From Erysipelotrichaceae bacterium UBA3379 (GTDB lineage Bacteria; Bacillota_I; Bacilli_A; Erysipelotrichales; Coprobacillaceae), in NCBI GenBank assembly GCA_002359025.1, contig DEPZ01000001.1, forward strand, positions 1 to 52,880: a DNA stretch of 52,880 nt. The letters are read 5' to 3'. Positions 33,015 through 41,987 of this stretch are shown piece after piece. The notes under the pieces are model-generated. The model did not search any database. It saw nothing but the letters and a program-made list of their open reading frames with translations, and was not told where the DNA came from. Made by a program: the position numbers and the translations under genes. The stretch's first letter is position 1. Each line of letters starts with the position of its first letter.

Positions 33015-34451
33015 TAATTCTTCTCCATTTGTTTCAATCACATGTTGATACCATTTGAAAGAATCTTTTTCTCTTCTAGAGAAATCTCCTGTACCATCAT
33101 CATATCTTTCTACAAAGATGAAACCATAGCGTTTAGCCATTTCTCCAGTAGAAGCAGAAACTAAGTCTATACAACCCCAAGGTGTATATCCTCTTAAGTC
33201 TACACCATCTAATACAGCTTCATGCATTTGTTCAATATGACTTCTTAAATAGTCAATACGATAATCATCATGGACGCAACCATCTTCGCTGATTTCATCA
33301 AAAGCACCCAATCCATTTTCTACTACGAAAATAGGTTTTTGATATCTATCCCAGATTTCGTTTAAAGAGAAACGTAATCCTTCAGGATCAATTTGCCATC
33401 CCCAGTCACTTGCTTTTAAGTAAGGGTTAACAACTCCACCTAAAATATTTCCTTTTCCAACTTTACGTTTTTCTTCATCAGCAGTTTGGCAATTTGACAT
33501 ATAGTATGAACAAGTATAGAAATCTACAGGTCCACTTGCTAAAATATCATCATCTCCTGGTTCTTTATGAATAGTAATGTTGTTTTCTTTAAAGTATCTA
33601 TTCATATAGTTAGGATATTTTCCTCTACATTGAACATCACTACAGAACCAGTTCAGAATATGATTTTGTTTTTGATTTTCGATTTGATCTGCTGGATTAC
33701 ATGTTAATGCATAGCTTGTTGCCATAATTTGCATACATCCTACTTGATTTTCTGGATCGATTTCATGTGCTAATTTAACAGCTAAAGCACTTGCTAAAAA
33801 TTGATGATGTAATCCTTGGAATCTATTATTTGGATTATCTACTTGGTCCATGAAATCCATTGGTTTGATTTCATTTAAGATTCCTTGACTTAAAAATCCA
33901 CCCATTTTAGATGTTGCACTATTAATTTCATTAAATGTCAACCAGTATTTTACTTTTCCTTTATATCTTGTAAATATAGCTTTACAGAAGTTTAAATAAC
34001 AGTCAATCATTCTTCTATCAGCCCATGCATTCCATTTTTTAGTTAAATGGAATGGCACTTCATAGTGAGATATAGTTACCATTGGTTCTATATTATATTT
34101 TAAACATTCATCAATTAAATTCTCATAGAATTTTAATCCTTCTTCATTAGGTGTTTCTTCATCACCTTTAGGGAAAATTCTTGTCCATGCGATTGAAAAA
34201 CGATACATTTTAAATCCCATTTTCGCAAATAAAGCAATATCTTCCTTATATCTATGATAATGGTCAATAGCATCATGACTTGGATAAAATGTTCCTTCTT
34301 CTAATTCAGGTGTAATTCTTTTACTTGTATCAACTGTACCTCCAGTACAGATGTCTGGACATGAAACACCTTTTCCGCCTTCTTGCCAACCACCTTCTAA
34401 TTGATTAGCAGCAGTTGCTCCACCCCAATAAAATCCTTTTGGAAAACTCAT
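33012..34451 (-). CDS. 6-phospho-beta-glucosidase, GH1 family
   Basis: The 479-residue protein opens FPKGFYWGGATAANQLEGGW, the GH1 signature. Acid/base Glu is in LTFNEINS and the nucleophile in VVENGLGAFDE. The segment SASTGEMAKRYGFIFVERYDDGTG contains the Ser-Lys-Tyr pattern that binds the 6-phosphate in this subgroup. It cleaves phospho-beta-glucosides after PTS uptake. No PTS gene lies next to it in the window. AGGAGG precedes the start and a good promoter (TTGAAA/TATAGT) lies upstream; no antiterminator site was seen. Confidence 0.95.
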   Translation of the reverse strand: MSFPKGFYWGGATAANQLEGGWQEGGKGVSCPDICTGGTVDTSKRITPELEEGTFYPSHDAIDHYHRYKEDIALFAKMGFKMYRFSIAWTRIFPKGDEETPNEEGLKFYENLIDECLKYNIEPMVTISHYEVPFHLTKKWNAWADRRMIDCYLNFCKAIFTRYKGKVKYWLTFNEINSATSKMGGFLSQGILNEIKPMDFMDQVDNPNNRFQGLHHQFLASALAVKLAHEIDPENQVGCMQIMATSYALTCNPADQIENQKQNHILNWFCSDVQCRGKYPNYMNRYFKENNITIHKEPGDDDILASGPVDFYTCSYYMSNCQTADEEKRKVGKGNILGGVVNPYLKASDWGWQIDPEGLRFSLNEIWDRYQKPIFVVENGLGAFDEISEDGCVHDDYRIDYLRSHIEQMHEAVLDGVDLRGYTPWGCIDLVSASTGEMAKRYGFIFVERYDDGTGDFSRREKDSFKWYQHVIETNGEEL

Positions 34452-34488
34452 TTTTATTCCTCCTTTGTTTTTTTAATATATAAATAAT

Positions 34489-34516
34489 ACTATAATGAAT
34501 TTCATAATTTTTTCAA
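34489..34516 (-). promoter_or_regulatory. Promoter of the 6-phospho-beta-glucosidase gene
   Basis: TTGAAA (34511-34516) and TATAGT (34489-34494) on the minus strand, 16 bp apart. The surrounding A/T-rich sequence GAATTTCA...TGAAATC is loosely palindromic and might hold an operator. Confidence 0.6.
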
Positions 34517-34574
34517 AAATTGAAATCTCTTGTTTATACATCTGTTTTCTTTTACAATATTATCGGTGATAGAA

Positions 34575-35702
34575 ATGAAAAAATTAGTACTTATAATGAT
34601 AGCTTTATCTCTTGTAGGTTGTAGTCAACCTCAAGAAACAAAACAAGAAGAATCAAAACAGACAGTGAAATGTACTTTTGTAGGTGATACTTTATATGAA
34701 GAACCTTATTATAAATGGATTGGTAATGCTCAAGAAGATAAGGGATATTATGATTCTATCCAATCCTATTTTCAAAACGATGATTTATCAATCGCAAACT
34801 TAGAAGTGCCTATAGGTGGAAAAGAATTAGGAATATCTGGTAGTGGCTATTCATTTAATACATCTTATGATATTGGAAATCAATTGGCTTCACTAGGTTT
34901 AGAAGTTGTCTCTACAGCCAATAATCATGCTTATGATAGAAAAGATAAAGGTGTTGATCATACTTTAGATTTCCTTCGTCAAAAGGATATCCTTGGAGTA
35001 GGAACATACTACAATCAACAAGATAGAGATGCAGGCAAATATAAAACAATTAATGGCATTAAGTTTGGATTTATATCATACACATATGATACAAATCAAG
35101 CCATTAGTCAACAAAGTCTAGAAAAAGTCGCTGTATTTTTAGATAATCAGAGAAATTTCACTCAAGAATATAAAGATCTTCTTACAAAAGAAGTCAGTCA
35201 AACAAGAAAAAATTGTGATATTTTGATTGCTATGATGCACTGGGGTAATGAATTTACATATCATGTAACCAATCAACAAAGGGAAGTCTCACAACTCTTA
35301 AGTGATTTAGGTGTTCATATTATTATAGGAAATCATTCACATTGCCCTCAACCAATAGAATATATCGGGAATACTCTTTGTATGTATTCTTTAGGCAATT
35401 TTATTAGCGCAGATCCTTATGTTAACCGTGCTACTAACGAATTTAAAAATGCGTATAATCTTTCATTTATGATACAATTAGATATTATAAAAGATAAAAA
35501 TCAAATATCTGTTCATAACATTCAATGTACACCTATCATCAATTATTATGATAAAAACATAGAAAACTTCAAACTTGTCCCTTATCAACAATACACTCAA
35601 GATTTAGAGACATCGCATTATCATTATCAAGATGGTCTTACCAAAGAATGGATTACAAAAACAACTCATAAACTGTTACCTGACAACATAACTATAAATT
35701 AA
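34575..35702 (+). CDS. CapA-family lipoprotein (metallophosphatase fold)
   Basis: The ATG at 34575 starts a lipoprotein signal peptide (MKKLVLIMIALSLVGC, Cys16); the longer in-frame start adds a non-signal stretch. The mature part shows the PGA_cap pattern: FVGDTLYEE with NLEVPIGG, STANNHAYDRKDKG, a MMHWGNEF strand and GNHSHCPQPIEYIGNTLCMY then SLGNFI. Metal-binding Asp, Glu, Asn and His are all visible. CapA proteins take part in poly-gamma-glutamate capsule synthesis, but single lipoproteins like this one without capBC neighbours usually have unknown roles. 375 residues. Confidence 0.88.
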   Translation: MKKLVLIMIALSLVGCSQPQETKQEESKQTVKCTFVGDTLYEEPYYKWIGNAQEDKGYYDSIQSYFQNDDLSIANLEVPIGGKELGISGSGYSFNTSYDIGNQLASLGLEVVSTANNHAYDRKDKGVDHTLDFLRQKDILGVGTYYNQQDRDAGKYKTINGIKFGFISYTYDTNQAISQQSLEKVAVFLDNQRNFTQEYKDLLTKEVSQTRKNCDILIAMMHWGNEFTYHVTNQQREVSQLLSDLGVHIIIGNHSHCPQPIEYIGNTLCMYSLGNFISADPYVNRATNEFKNAYNLSFMIQLDIIKDKNQISVHNIQCTPIINYYDKNIENFKLVPYQQYTQDLETSHYHYQDGLTKEWITKTTHKLLPDNITIN

Positions 35703-35725
35703 AAAGAGACGTATGTCTCTTTTTC
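35701..35725 (+). terminator. Terminator of the CapA-like gene
   Basis: Arms AAAAAGAGAC and GTCTCTTTTT around GTAT, starting at the stop codon. Confidence 0.92.
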
Positions 35726-35757
35726 TTATGGGTATATTATTTTTTTATAGTAATACT

Positions 35758-35976
35758 TTATGCGATAAATAATGGCTTATCGTTACCAATGACATCGCCT
35801 GCTTTAGTAGTCGCAACATAATACACTGAACTATCTTCTGGTTTGTAGTAAACATCAAGTGTATCAATTGTTGTCATTTTCACACCTTGTGATTTTAAAT
35901 CTTCCTTTACTGTTTTTTCAATCACAGATGCTTCCACGTTTTTATTATGAAATTGTACTTGTAATTTTACTTTCAC
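35758..35976 (-). CDS. DUF6465-like small protein
   Basis: GTG start at 35976 with AGGAGG seven bases upstream. The 72-residue protein has an N-terminal strand (MKVKLQVQFHNKNVEAS), a helix, and a C-terminal IDTLDVYYKPEDSSVYYVATTKAGDVIG. The pattern xLDxYxKPExxxVYYV is typical of the small Firmicute family DUF6465. No function is known to me. It is monocistronic. Confidence 0.72.
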   Translation of the reverse strand: MKVKLQVQFHNKNVEASVIEKTVKEDLKSQGVKMTTIDTLDVYYKPEDSSVYYVATTKAGDVIGNDKPLFIA

Positions 35977-36212
35977 ACCTCATCCTCCTTATATCCATTA
36001 TAAATGAAAGCGATTACGATTTCAACAATCGATTACTTTCATTTCCTATAATATATCACTTTTTTATATAAATGCAAAACATTTCTTTAGATATTTGTCA
36101 TTAACACATATTATTTCATATATATTGTTATAATCTTGGTTATACTTTTTATGTATAAATACACAAAATATATAATAAAATATAAAAGATCTTATGTAAT
36201 TATAATTCTATA
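35977..36212. other. Gene-free stretch between DUF6465-like gene and typA
   Basis: A very A/T-rich gap. It should hold the promoter of the DUF6465-like gene on the minus strand; no hexamer pair with normal spacing is clear. A short inverted repeat GAAAGCGATTACGATTTC...GATTACTTTC is visible near 36005-36040. Confidence 0.4.
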
Positions 36213-36241
36213 AAAAAAGCCATCAAATGATGATGACTTTT
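36213..36241 (-). terminator. Terminator of typA
   Basis: A-rich arm with GCCATCA pairing to TGATG(A)CTTTT, with T7 after it on the minus strand, six bases past the typA stop. Confidence 0.85.
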
Positions 36242-36246
36242 ATACT

Positions 36247-38070
36247 TTATGAATTTATTTTTTTAGAATAAGCTTTTCTTCTTTCGTTTTCTGTTAATAA
36301 ACGTTTTCTTAGACGAATATTTTGAGGAGTCACTTCTACAAGTTCGTCATCATTAATATAATCTAGACAAGCTTCTAAGTTAAAGACTCTAGGTTTTTTC
36401 AATACAACTGTTGAATCTTTTGTAGAAGAACGAGTGTTTGTTAATTGTTTTCCTTTTGTCACATTAACAACTAAGTCATTATCACGGCTATGTTCTCCAA
36501 CAATCATACCTTCATAAACTTCTACACCTGGACCTACGAACATAACACCTCTGTCTTCTACTCCACCTAATGCATAAGCAGTTGTTTGTCCTGCATCAAT
36601 TGAAACAAGAACACCAAGTTGTCTTTTCCCAACTGTTTCACCTTCCATTGGTCTATAATCTATAAATGAATGATTAATAATACCATAACCTTTTGTCATA
36701 GTTAAGAAGTTTGTCATGAATCCCATTAAACCACGTGAAGGAATAGTGTAATGTACTTTTGTCATACCATCAACAGAGTCCATATTTTCTAATGTACCTC
36801 TTCTATATCCTAAAGATTCAATAACACTTCCAATGCATTCATCAGGTGCTTCAATAAATACTTCTTCATATGGTTCGCATAAAACACCATCAATTTCTTT
36901 GATGATAACTTTAGGTTTAGAAACTTGTAATTCATAACCTTCTCTACGCATATTTTCTACTAATATAGATAAATGTAATTCACCACGTCCTGATACAATC
37001 CATTCTTCACTATTTGGAATTCTTTCTACTTTTAAAGATACATCTCTATTTGTTTCTTTAAATAATCTTTCTTCAATCTTACTTGCTGTAACAAACTTAC
37101 CTTCTTTACCAGCGAATGGTGATGTATTTGTTCCAAATACCATCTGGATAGTTGGTTCATCTACATGTAATAATGGTAAAGGCTCTTCTTGTCCTAATGT
37201 ACATACAGTTTCACCTACACCAATATCAGCTAATCCTGCAATTGCGATAATGTCTCCTGCATGTGCTTCTTCGATTTCAATTCTATGTAAACCTAAGAAA
37301 CCAAATAATTTTTGAATTCTAAATTGTGTTTTTGTACCATCAGCTCTTAAACAAACAACAGTTTCATTGACTTTCATTGTTCCACGTTGAATTCTACCAA
37401 TTCCAATACGTCCTACATAATCATTATAATCTAATAAAGCAGGTTGGAATTGTAAACCACCGTTTTCATCTACTAATGGTGCTGGTATTTCATTGATAAT
37501 CATATCAAATAAACAATCCATATTGTTAACTTGTGTTGAAATGTCTGGATCTAAGCTTGATGTTCCCATTAATGCTGAAACAAATACAGTTGGGAAATCT
37601 AATTGATTATCATCTGCACCTAGTTCCATAAATAATTCAAGAACTTCATCCATAACTTCATGAATACGTACAACTGGTCTATCCACCTTATTAATCACAA
37701 CAATAGGTTTTACTTTTGCTTCTAATGCTTTTTTTAATACAAAACGTGTTTGAGGCATTGTTCCTTCATAAGCATCTACAACCAAAAGGACACCATCAAC
37801 CATATTCATAATACGTTCTACTTCTCCACCAAAGTCAGCATGGCCTGGTGTATCCATAATATTTATACGATAGTCTTTATAGTTGATTGCTGTATTTTTC
37901 GCAAGGATTGTAATTCCTCTTTCTCTTTCAATTGCATTACTGTCCATTGCTCTTTCAGCAATTTGTTCGTTATCTTTGAGTGTTCCAGATAATTTTAATA
38001 ATTGGTCAACCAAAGTTGTTTTCCCGTGGTCAACGTGTGCAATAATAGCTATATTTCTAATATTATTCAT
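36247..38070 (-). CDS. typA: Ribosome-associated GTPase TypA/BipA
   Basis: The 607-residue protein has all GTPase motifs: G1 AHVDHGKTTLVDQLL, G2/switch with RGITI, G3 DTPGHADFGGE and G4 NKVDRP. Translation-factor domains II, III and V and the BipA-specific C-terminal domain follow (TKGYGIINHSFIDYRPMEGE). It binds the 70S ribosome and helps growth and subunit assembly under stress or low temperature. It is monocistronic with its own terminator. Confidence 0.97.
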   Translation of the reverse strand: MNNIRNIAIIAHVDHGKTTLVDQLLKLSGTLKDNEQIAERAMDSNAIERERGITILAKNTAINYKDYRINIMDTPGHADFGGEVERIMNMVDGVLLVVDAYEGTMPQTRFVLKKALEAKVKPIVVINKVDRPVVRIHEVMDEVLELFMELGADDNQLDFPTVFVSALMGTSSLDPDISTQVNNMDCLFDMIINEIPAPLVDENGGLQFQPALLDYNDYVGRIGIGRIQRGTMKVNETVVCLRADGTKTQFRIQKLFGFLGLHRIEIEEAHAGDIIAIAGLADIGVGETVCTLGQEEPLPLLHVDEPTIQMVFGTNTSPFAGKEGKFVTASKIEERLFKETNRDVSLKVERIPNSEEWIVSGRGELHLSILVENMRREGYELQVSKPKVIIKEIDGVLCEPYEEVFIEAPDECIGSVIESLGYRRGTLENMDSVDGMTKVHYTIPSRGLMGFMTNFLTMTKGYGIINHSFIDYRPMEGETVGKRQLGVLVSIDAGQTTAYALGGVEDRGVMFVGPGVEVYEGMIVGEHSRDNDLVVNVTKGKQLTNTRSSTKDSTVVLKKPRVFNLEACLDYINDDELVEVTPQNIRLRKRLLTENERRKAYSKKINS

Positions 38071-38159
38071 AATATTGACAACTCCTTTTCGACTTTTAGA
38101 TTATAACATAATTATGTCAAAACACAATAATAATATATTGATGTTATGAAGGTTTTTTA

Positions 38160-38897
38160 TCATTTATTTGATACAAAGAATTGAACTGTGTGTAATATAA
38201 CTGATTGAATATGTTCTAGCGTATCATAATTATGTGATGCACCTTCTACAGGATAGAAAACAGGATTATGAAAAAGAGTTAAATATTTCTTAGATATATC
38301 ATAAGGAACTGTTTTATCTTCTGTTCCATGAATGATATATAATTCATTTTTATATATAGATAAATCTTTATACAAATCTCTACTTGCTATATCTTCTACA
38401 AATTCATGTGAAATTTCAAATCCACCATGATCATAATAAGCAGATTGTTTGACATGTCCTTTTAAATATTCAATAGCTTCAGGCAAGTTGAAAGCTGGTG
38501 CCCATAAGCACATCTTTTTAACATCTAAAGGATATATTTTAGCAATCTCACTTGCTATAGCACCTCCCATAGAATGTCCCAATACATAAATATCTGTAGT
38601 AGAAGGTAATTTCTTAATCTCTTCAAAAATCAAACGTGCACAACTTAACTCATCACGGAATGTCATGTCTTTAAATTCTAAATCAGATTGTCCTGTTCCT
38701 AGAAAGTCCATTCTGACACTACCAATTCCATAAGTTTCTAATTGTCTTGATATTTGTGTATATGAAAATTTGGTACCTGTATTACATCCTGTAAAGCCAT
38801 GAAATATAATACATACTGGAAATTTATCTAATTCTGGTTTATGAAAAAAACCTCTCATAATACCTTTATGTGTTGATATCTCATAATATTGTTGCAT
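38160..38897 (-). CDS. Alpha/beta hydrolase
   Basis: The 245-residue protein has IIFHGFTGCNTGTKFSY (oxyanion region), the nucleophile elbow VLGHSMGGAIAS, an acidic residue in IIHGTEDKTVPYD and the catalytic His in EGASHNYDTLEH. This pattern is that of cinnamoyl esterase/feruloyl esterase-like lipases of gut Firmicutes. The substrate is not certain. It overlaps the SGNH hydrolase gene upstream by 17 nt and is last in a four-gene operon with azlC and azlD. Confidence 0.9.
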   Translation of the reverse strand: MQQYYEISTHKGIMRGFFHKPELDKFPVCIIFHGFTGCNTGTKFSYTQISRQLETYGIGSVRMDFLGTGQSDLEFKDMTFRDELSCARLIFEEIKKLPSTTDIYVLGHSMGGAIASEIAKIYPLDVKKMCLWAPAFNLPEAIEYLKGHVKQSAYYDHGGFEISHEFVEDIASRDLYKDLSIYKNELYIIHGTEDKTVPYDISKKYLTLFHNPVFYPVEGASHNYDTLEHIQSVILHTVQFFVSNK

Positions 38898-39552
38898 AAT
38901 TTTCCTCCATGTTATTTTTTAGTGTTTGAGCATATATTTGATATGCTTTTTCATTAATATGTAGTCCATCTTTAAAGTATTCTTCTATTGGTTGTCCCTT
39001 TTTATTACATAATGCAGGATAAACGTTAATGAAATGAACATAATCGTATGGAATCATCTTTTTATACTCTTTAAATACCATTTTTAATATATCATTGCTT
39101 CTGATTCCAGGTGTAACTTTATATCCATGATATTTTTCAAGACAAGGAATACAGCTAACAACATGAATTTGACATTGAGGTAAATTGTAATGTATGATTT
39201 CTACCATTTCTTTAACATGTAATGCTATATTTCTTGGACTTGACATTTCTGTATTACCCAAATCATTTGTTCCAATCATGATAAAAACACGAGATGGTTC
39301 ATATTTAATAACACCCTCATCAATAAAATTCAACAATACAGAAGATGTGATTCCACCTATTCCACAATTATATACATTTCCTAAATCTCCCATATACTTT
39401 TCAACATCAAATCCTTGAGTAATAGAATCCCCATAAAAAACAGTTCCACCTTTTTGATGACTTTTTTGTTGTTGTATAATTTCTAACATTCTTTCTAATA
39501 CAGATTCTCTTAATTGATATCTATTTGTATCATAAATCATACTTTCTCTCAT
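38881..39552 (-). CDS. SGNH/GDSL-type esterase
   Basis: The 223-residue protein has block I FYGDSITQGFDVEKY (Ser), block II GIGGITSS (Gly), block III IMIGTNDLG (Asn) and block V DGLHINEKAYQIYA (Asp-His). The start at ATG 39552 has GGAGG upstream in good spacing. No signal peptide, so it is cytoplasmic; it may deacylate a sugar, lipid or glycan fragment. It is three bases after azlD and overlaps the alpha/beta hydrolase gene. Confidence 0.9.
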   Translation of the reverse strand: MRESMIYDTNRYQLRESVLERMLEIIQQQKSHQKGGTVFYGDSITQGFDVEKYMGDLGNVYNCGIGGITSSVLLNFIDEGVIKYEPSRVFIMIGTNDLGNTEMSSPRNIALHVKEMVEIIHYNLPQCQIHVVSCIPCLEKYHGYKVTPGIRSNDILKMVFKEYKKMIPYDYVHFINVYPALCNKKGQPIEEYFKDGLHINEKAYQIYAQTLKNNMEENYATIL

Positions 39553-39555
39553 TTG

Positions 39556-39876
39556 TTATCCTCCTACAAACAAAACTTGTACACATAGCATATAAATCAT
39601 TGTTGCTCCAAAGATTGATAATAATGTATTACGTTTCCATAAATGCAATAATACAACACTTAAAACACCTATAACTTCACATATACCATGATTTCCATGC
39701 ATGAAATCTACGCTTTTTAAACAATATACAACAAGCATTGCCATAATAGAAAAAGGTAATACATCTCCTAGGTATTCTACTATCTTATTGTTGTGTTTTT
39801 TAAATAGTACAAACGGCAATACTCTTGTTAGAAATGTGATGATTGCAATAACACCAATAAGAACAAGTTCATACAT
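39556..39876 (-). CDS. azlD: AzlD-family branched-chain amino acid transport protein
   Basis: The 106-residue protein has about three or four membrane helices. ITFLTRVLPFVLFKKHNNKI is the usual AzlD opening and LPFSIMAMLVVYCLK follows. It overlaps the azlC gene by 8 nt. AzlC and AzlD together form an exporter of branched-chain amino acids or their analogues. Confidence 0.9.
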   Translation of the reverse strand: MYELVLIGVIAIITFLTRVLPFVLFKKHNNKIVEYLGDVLPFSIMAMLVVYCLKSVDFMHGNHGICEVIGVLSVVLLHLWKRNTLLSIFGATMIYMLCVQVLFVGG

Positions 39877-40555
39877 GACTCATCCCTCCTTTTTTATACA
39901 TCACTATCAAAATTATAATGATAGATATCATTGAAGGTATAATAAAGGAATCGGCCCCAAATACTATTAAACATAAAATACTGATAATAAAACCTATATA
40001 TGTATAAATATGTTTATGAGGTGTTAGAAACTGTTCTAATACAATTACAATAAATAATGCAGTCATCGCAAAATCTAATCCTTTTGTATTGATTTGTAAT
40101 AAAGAACCTATACATGATCCTATAATACCACCAATAATCCAATAACATTGATTAAAGAAAGAAATAAAAAATAAATAATACTTTTCATCACATCCTTTAG
40201 GAGCTTTTGAAGAAACTAATAATGAATATGTTTCATCTGTTAATGAAAATATCATATATGGCTTTAATTTTCCCATTCCTTCAAACTTTTTTATCATGGA
40301 TAAACCATAGACCAAATGTCTTGCATTAATCAATAATGTCATAATAATTGTAGTTATAATTGTTGCACCTGATGTCAATAAATCAATTGCTACAAACTGC
40401 ATGCTTCCTGCATAAATAAATACGCTCATAATCAGTGCATAAAAAACACCATACCCTTTACTTTCTAATAATATTCCAAACGCCATGCCTAAGACTATGT
40501 ATCCCATCATAATCGGCACAGAAGCTAAAAGGGCTTCTTTTATTGTTATCTTCAT
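39869..40555 (-). CDS. azlC: AzlC-family branched-chain amino acid exporter
   Basis: The 228-residue protein has about six to eight helices. SVPIMMGYIVLGMAFGILLE and IYAGSMQFVAIDLL and LINARHLVYGLSM are hallmark AzlC segments. It is the large subunit of the AzlCD exporter and the first gene of the operon azlC-azlD-SGNH-hydrolase. No Lrp- or AzlB-type regulator lies beside it. Confidence 0.93.
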   Translation of the reverse strand: MKITIKEALLASVPIMMGYIVLGMAFGILLESKGYGVFYALIMSVFIYAGSMQFVAIDLLTSGATIITTIIMTLLINARHLVYGLSMIKKFEGMGKLKPYMIFSLTDETYSLLVSSKAPKGCDEKYYLFFISFFNQCYWIIGGIIGSCIGSLLQINTKGLDFAMTALFIVIVLEQFLTPHKHIYTYIGFIISILCLIVFGADSFIIPSMISIIIILIVMYKKGGMSHV

Positions 40556-40765
40556 TTTTTCACCCCAAATCTATATTTTGTATTATTTTAACACTATAGG
40601 AGTATTTTGTCATATAAATTTAGTCAATAGAATTGAGTTAAATTATTTATTTGACAAGATTCGTTATTTTCGTATTGATAGCTATCTTGAAATTTATTTC
40701 ATAATAGATAGAGTATATATCAATAATTAAGAAGATAAAAATTCACTGTAACTTTAAAATAAAGA
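40556..40765. other. Gene-free stretch upstream of azlC
   Basis: A/T-rich. On the minus strand it should hold the azlC promoter; a TATGACA...TAAAAT pair near 40590-40612 is possible but poorly spaced. Plus-strand frames here have no ribosome site. Confidence 0.3.
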
Positions 40766-40795
40766 AAGACTAGAAATCAAAACATTTCTAATCTT
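40766..40795 (-). terminator. Terminator of the Rpn-type gene
   Basis: Arms AAGACTAGAAAT (40766-40777) and ATTTCTAATCTT (40784-40795) with one mismatch, 17 bases past the stop codon. Confidence 0.7.
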
Positions 40796-40812
40796 CCTTT
40801 TAAAAACAACAT

Positions 40813-41790
40813 CTAAACATTTAATAATTTTAAATACATCTCTTGTTCCTCTTTTGAAATATTTAAAATATCCATCGCCTTTGTATAGCCAATATTCATA
40901 TTTATTGATAAATGAATAATAGCATCCATCATCTTTTTGTTATTATGTTCTCTCTCCATTTGAATACCTTGTTCTATGCCTTGTTTCATGCCTTGTTTCA
41001 TGCCTTGTTCTATGCCCTGTTTCATACCTTGCTCCATTGCTTTATTTCTAGCTTCCTCTATTCTAGCTCTTTGCTCAAGCTCCTTATGATATTCATTAAA
41101 CAGCCTCAAATCCTCGTCATTCTCGCTTAAATAAAATGTTATCTTTCTTTCCATAATTCTTGTCACCTCCGTTATTTTCCCTACTCTCTTCTCACTTTTT
41201 ATTATATCATATATATTGCTTTTAGCAAATATATAGATTAACTTTTCAAATTCACTTATATTTTCTATACCCTTTTGCTTAACAATTTTATCTATACTTT
41301 TAAGAAAAATCTCTACTCTTGTCCATGATTGCGTTGTAGTTCGACACTTATCGTCCTTAAACATGCTACATCTCTTTAAATCATCATTGTCCCCATGACT
41401 ATTAATGAATAAAATCTGAAGCACTTTTCTTGCTTCGTCATAATTCTTCACTCCAGCAATAAATATTTTAGACATATACATATCAAACCTAATTCCCATT
41501 TCATGATAAGTTTGATTTTGCATTTCCATATTAACCTTTATTTCATCACCCACATCAAAAAGTGCATCACAAATCATTTCCTTTTCATGTTCCTTTGTTG
41601 AAAAATGAGTATTGATACTGTAAATTTTTTGATACTGCATATCTAGTATTTCCTTTAACAGTAGATTGCATAGATATAAGCTGTCTTTATCCTGCGATAA
41701 GAAAACATACTTGAAGAATCTATCTCTTGTAAACATAAATTCTATAAGCTTGGGGTCCTTGAAAAAATTATTTTTCATAAATTCATTCAT
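40813..41790 (-). CDS. Rpn-family (PD-(D/E)XK) recombination-promoting nuclease / putative transposase
   Basis: The 325-residue protein opens with LIEFMFTRDRFFKYVFL, the typical start of Rpn/YhgA-like proteins. Catalytic residues are likely Asp in CDALFDVGD and Glu-x-Gln in KVNMEMQNQT. The C-terminus carries six MKQG/IEQG-type repeats (from about 252), then EREHNNKKMMDAIIHLSINM. These proteins occur in many scattered copies in gut Firmicutes and have been linked to DNA break-dependent recombination. GGAGG precedes the start. It lies alone between terminators. Confidence 0.82.
   Translation of the reverse strand: MNEFMKNNFFKDPKLIEFMFTRDRFFKYVFLSQDKDSLYLCNLLLKEILDMQYQKIYSINTHFSTKEHEKEMICDALFDVGDEIKVNMEMQNQTYHEMGIRFDMYMSKIFIAGVKNYDEARKVLQILFINSHGDNDDLKRCSMFKDDKCRTTTQSWTRVEIFLKSIDKIVKQKGIENISEFEKLIYIFAKSNIYDIIKSEKRVGKITEVTRIMERKITFYLSENDEDLRLFNEYHKELEQRARIEEARNKAMEQGMKQGIEQGMKQGMKQGIEQGIQMEREHNNKKMMDAIIHLSINMNIGYTKAMDILNISKEEQEMYLKLLNV
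40964..41035. repeat. Six tandem 12-nt units inside the Rpn-type gene
   Basis: The units run ATACCTTGTTCT, ATGCCTTGTTTC twice, ATGCCTTGTTCT, ATGCCCTGTTTC and ATACCTTGCTCC (plus strand), each coding four residues (E/KQGI/M). Such in-frame repeats can change copy number without breaking the gene. Confidence 0.9.
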
Positions 41791-41876
41791 ATTTCCTCCT
41801 CCAAAACCTACCCCTACTTATATATACACACATTTTTTTCATTTTTCTTTTTGAATAAAAATTTCATAGAAAAGAA

Positions 41877-41915
41877 AAACCTAAAACTCATTTGTTTTCA
41901 ATAAGTTTTAGGTTT
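41877..41915 (-). terminator. Hairpin between HAD hydrolase and Rpn-type gene
   Basis: Perfect 12-bp arms AAACCTAAAACT (41877-41888) and AGTTTTAGGTTT (41904-41915). On the minus strand TTTTCTTTTC follows. It probably ends the upstream HAD gene, whose stop is 73 bp away. Confidence 0.75.
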
Positions 41916-41987
41916 ATGATATAAATTTATATTTTCTAATCAATATAATTCTTTTATTTTCTATCTTATGTTTAAATTTTCAAATAC

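Noticed and set aside
40485..40730. 81-codon plus-strand frame upstream of azlC
   Set aside because: Starts inside azlC on the opposite strand and has no ribosome site or family pattern.
40964..41035. Possible CRISPR-like array
   Set aside because: The 12-nt units are head to tail without spacers and lie in a coding frame.
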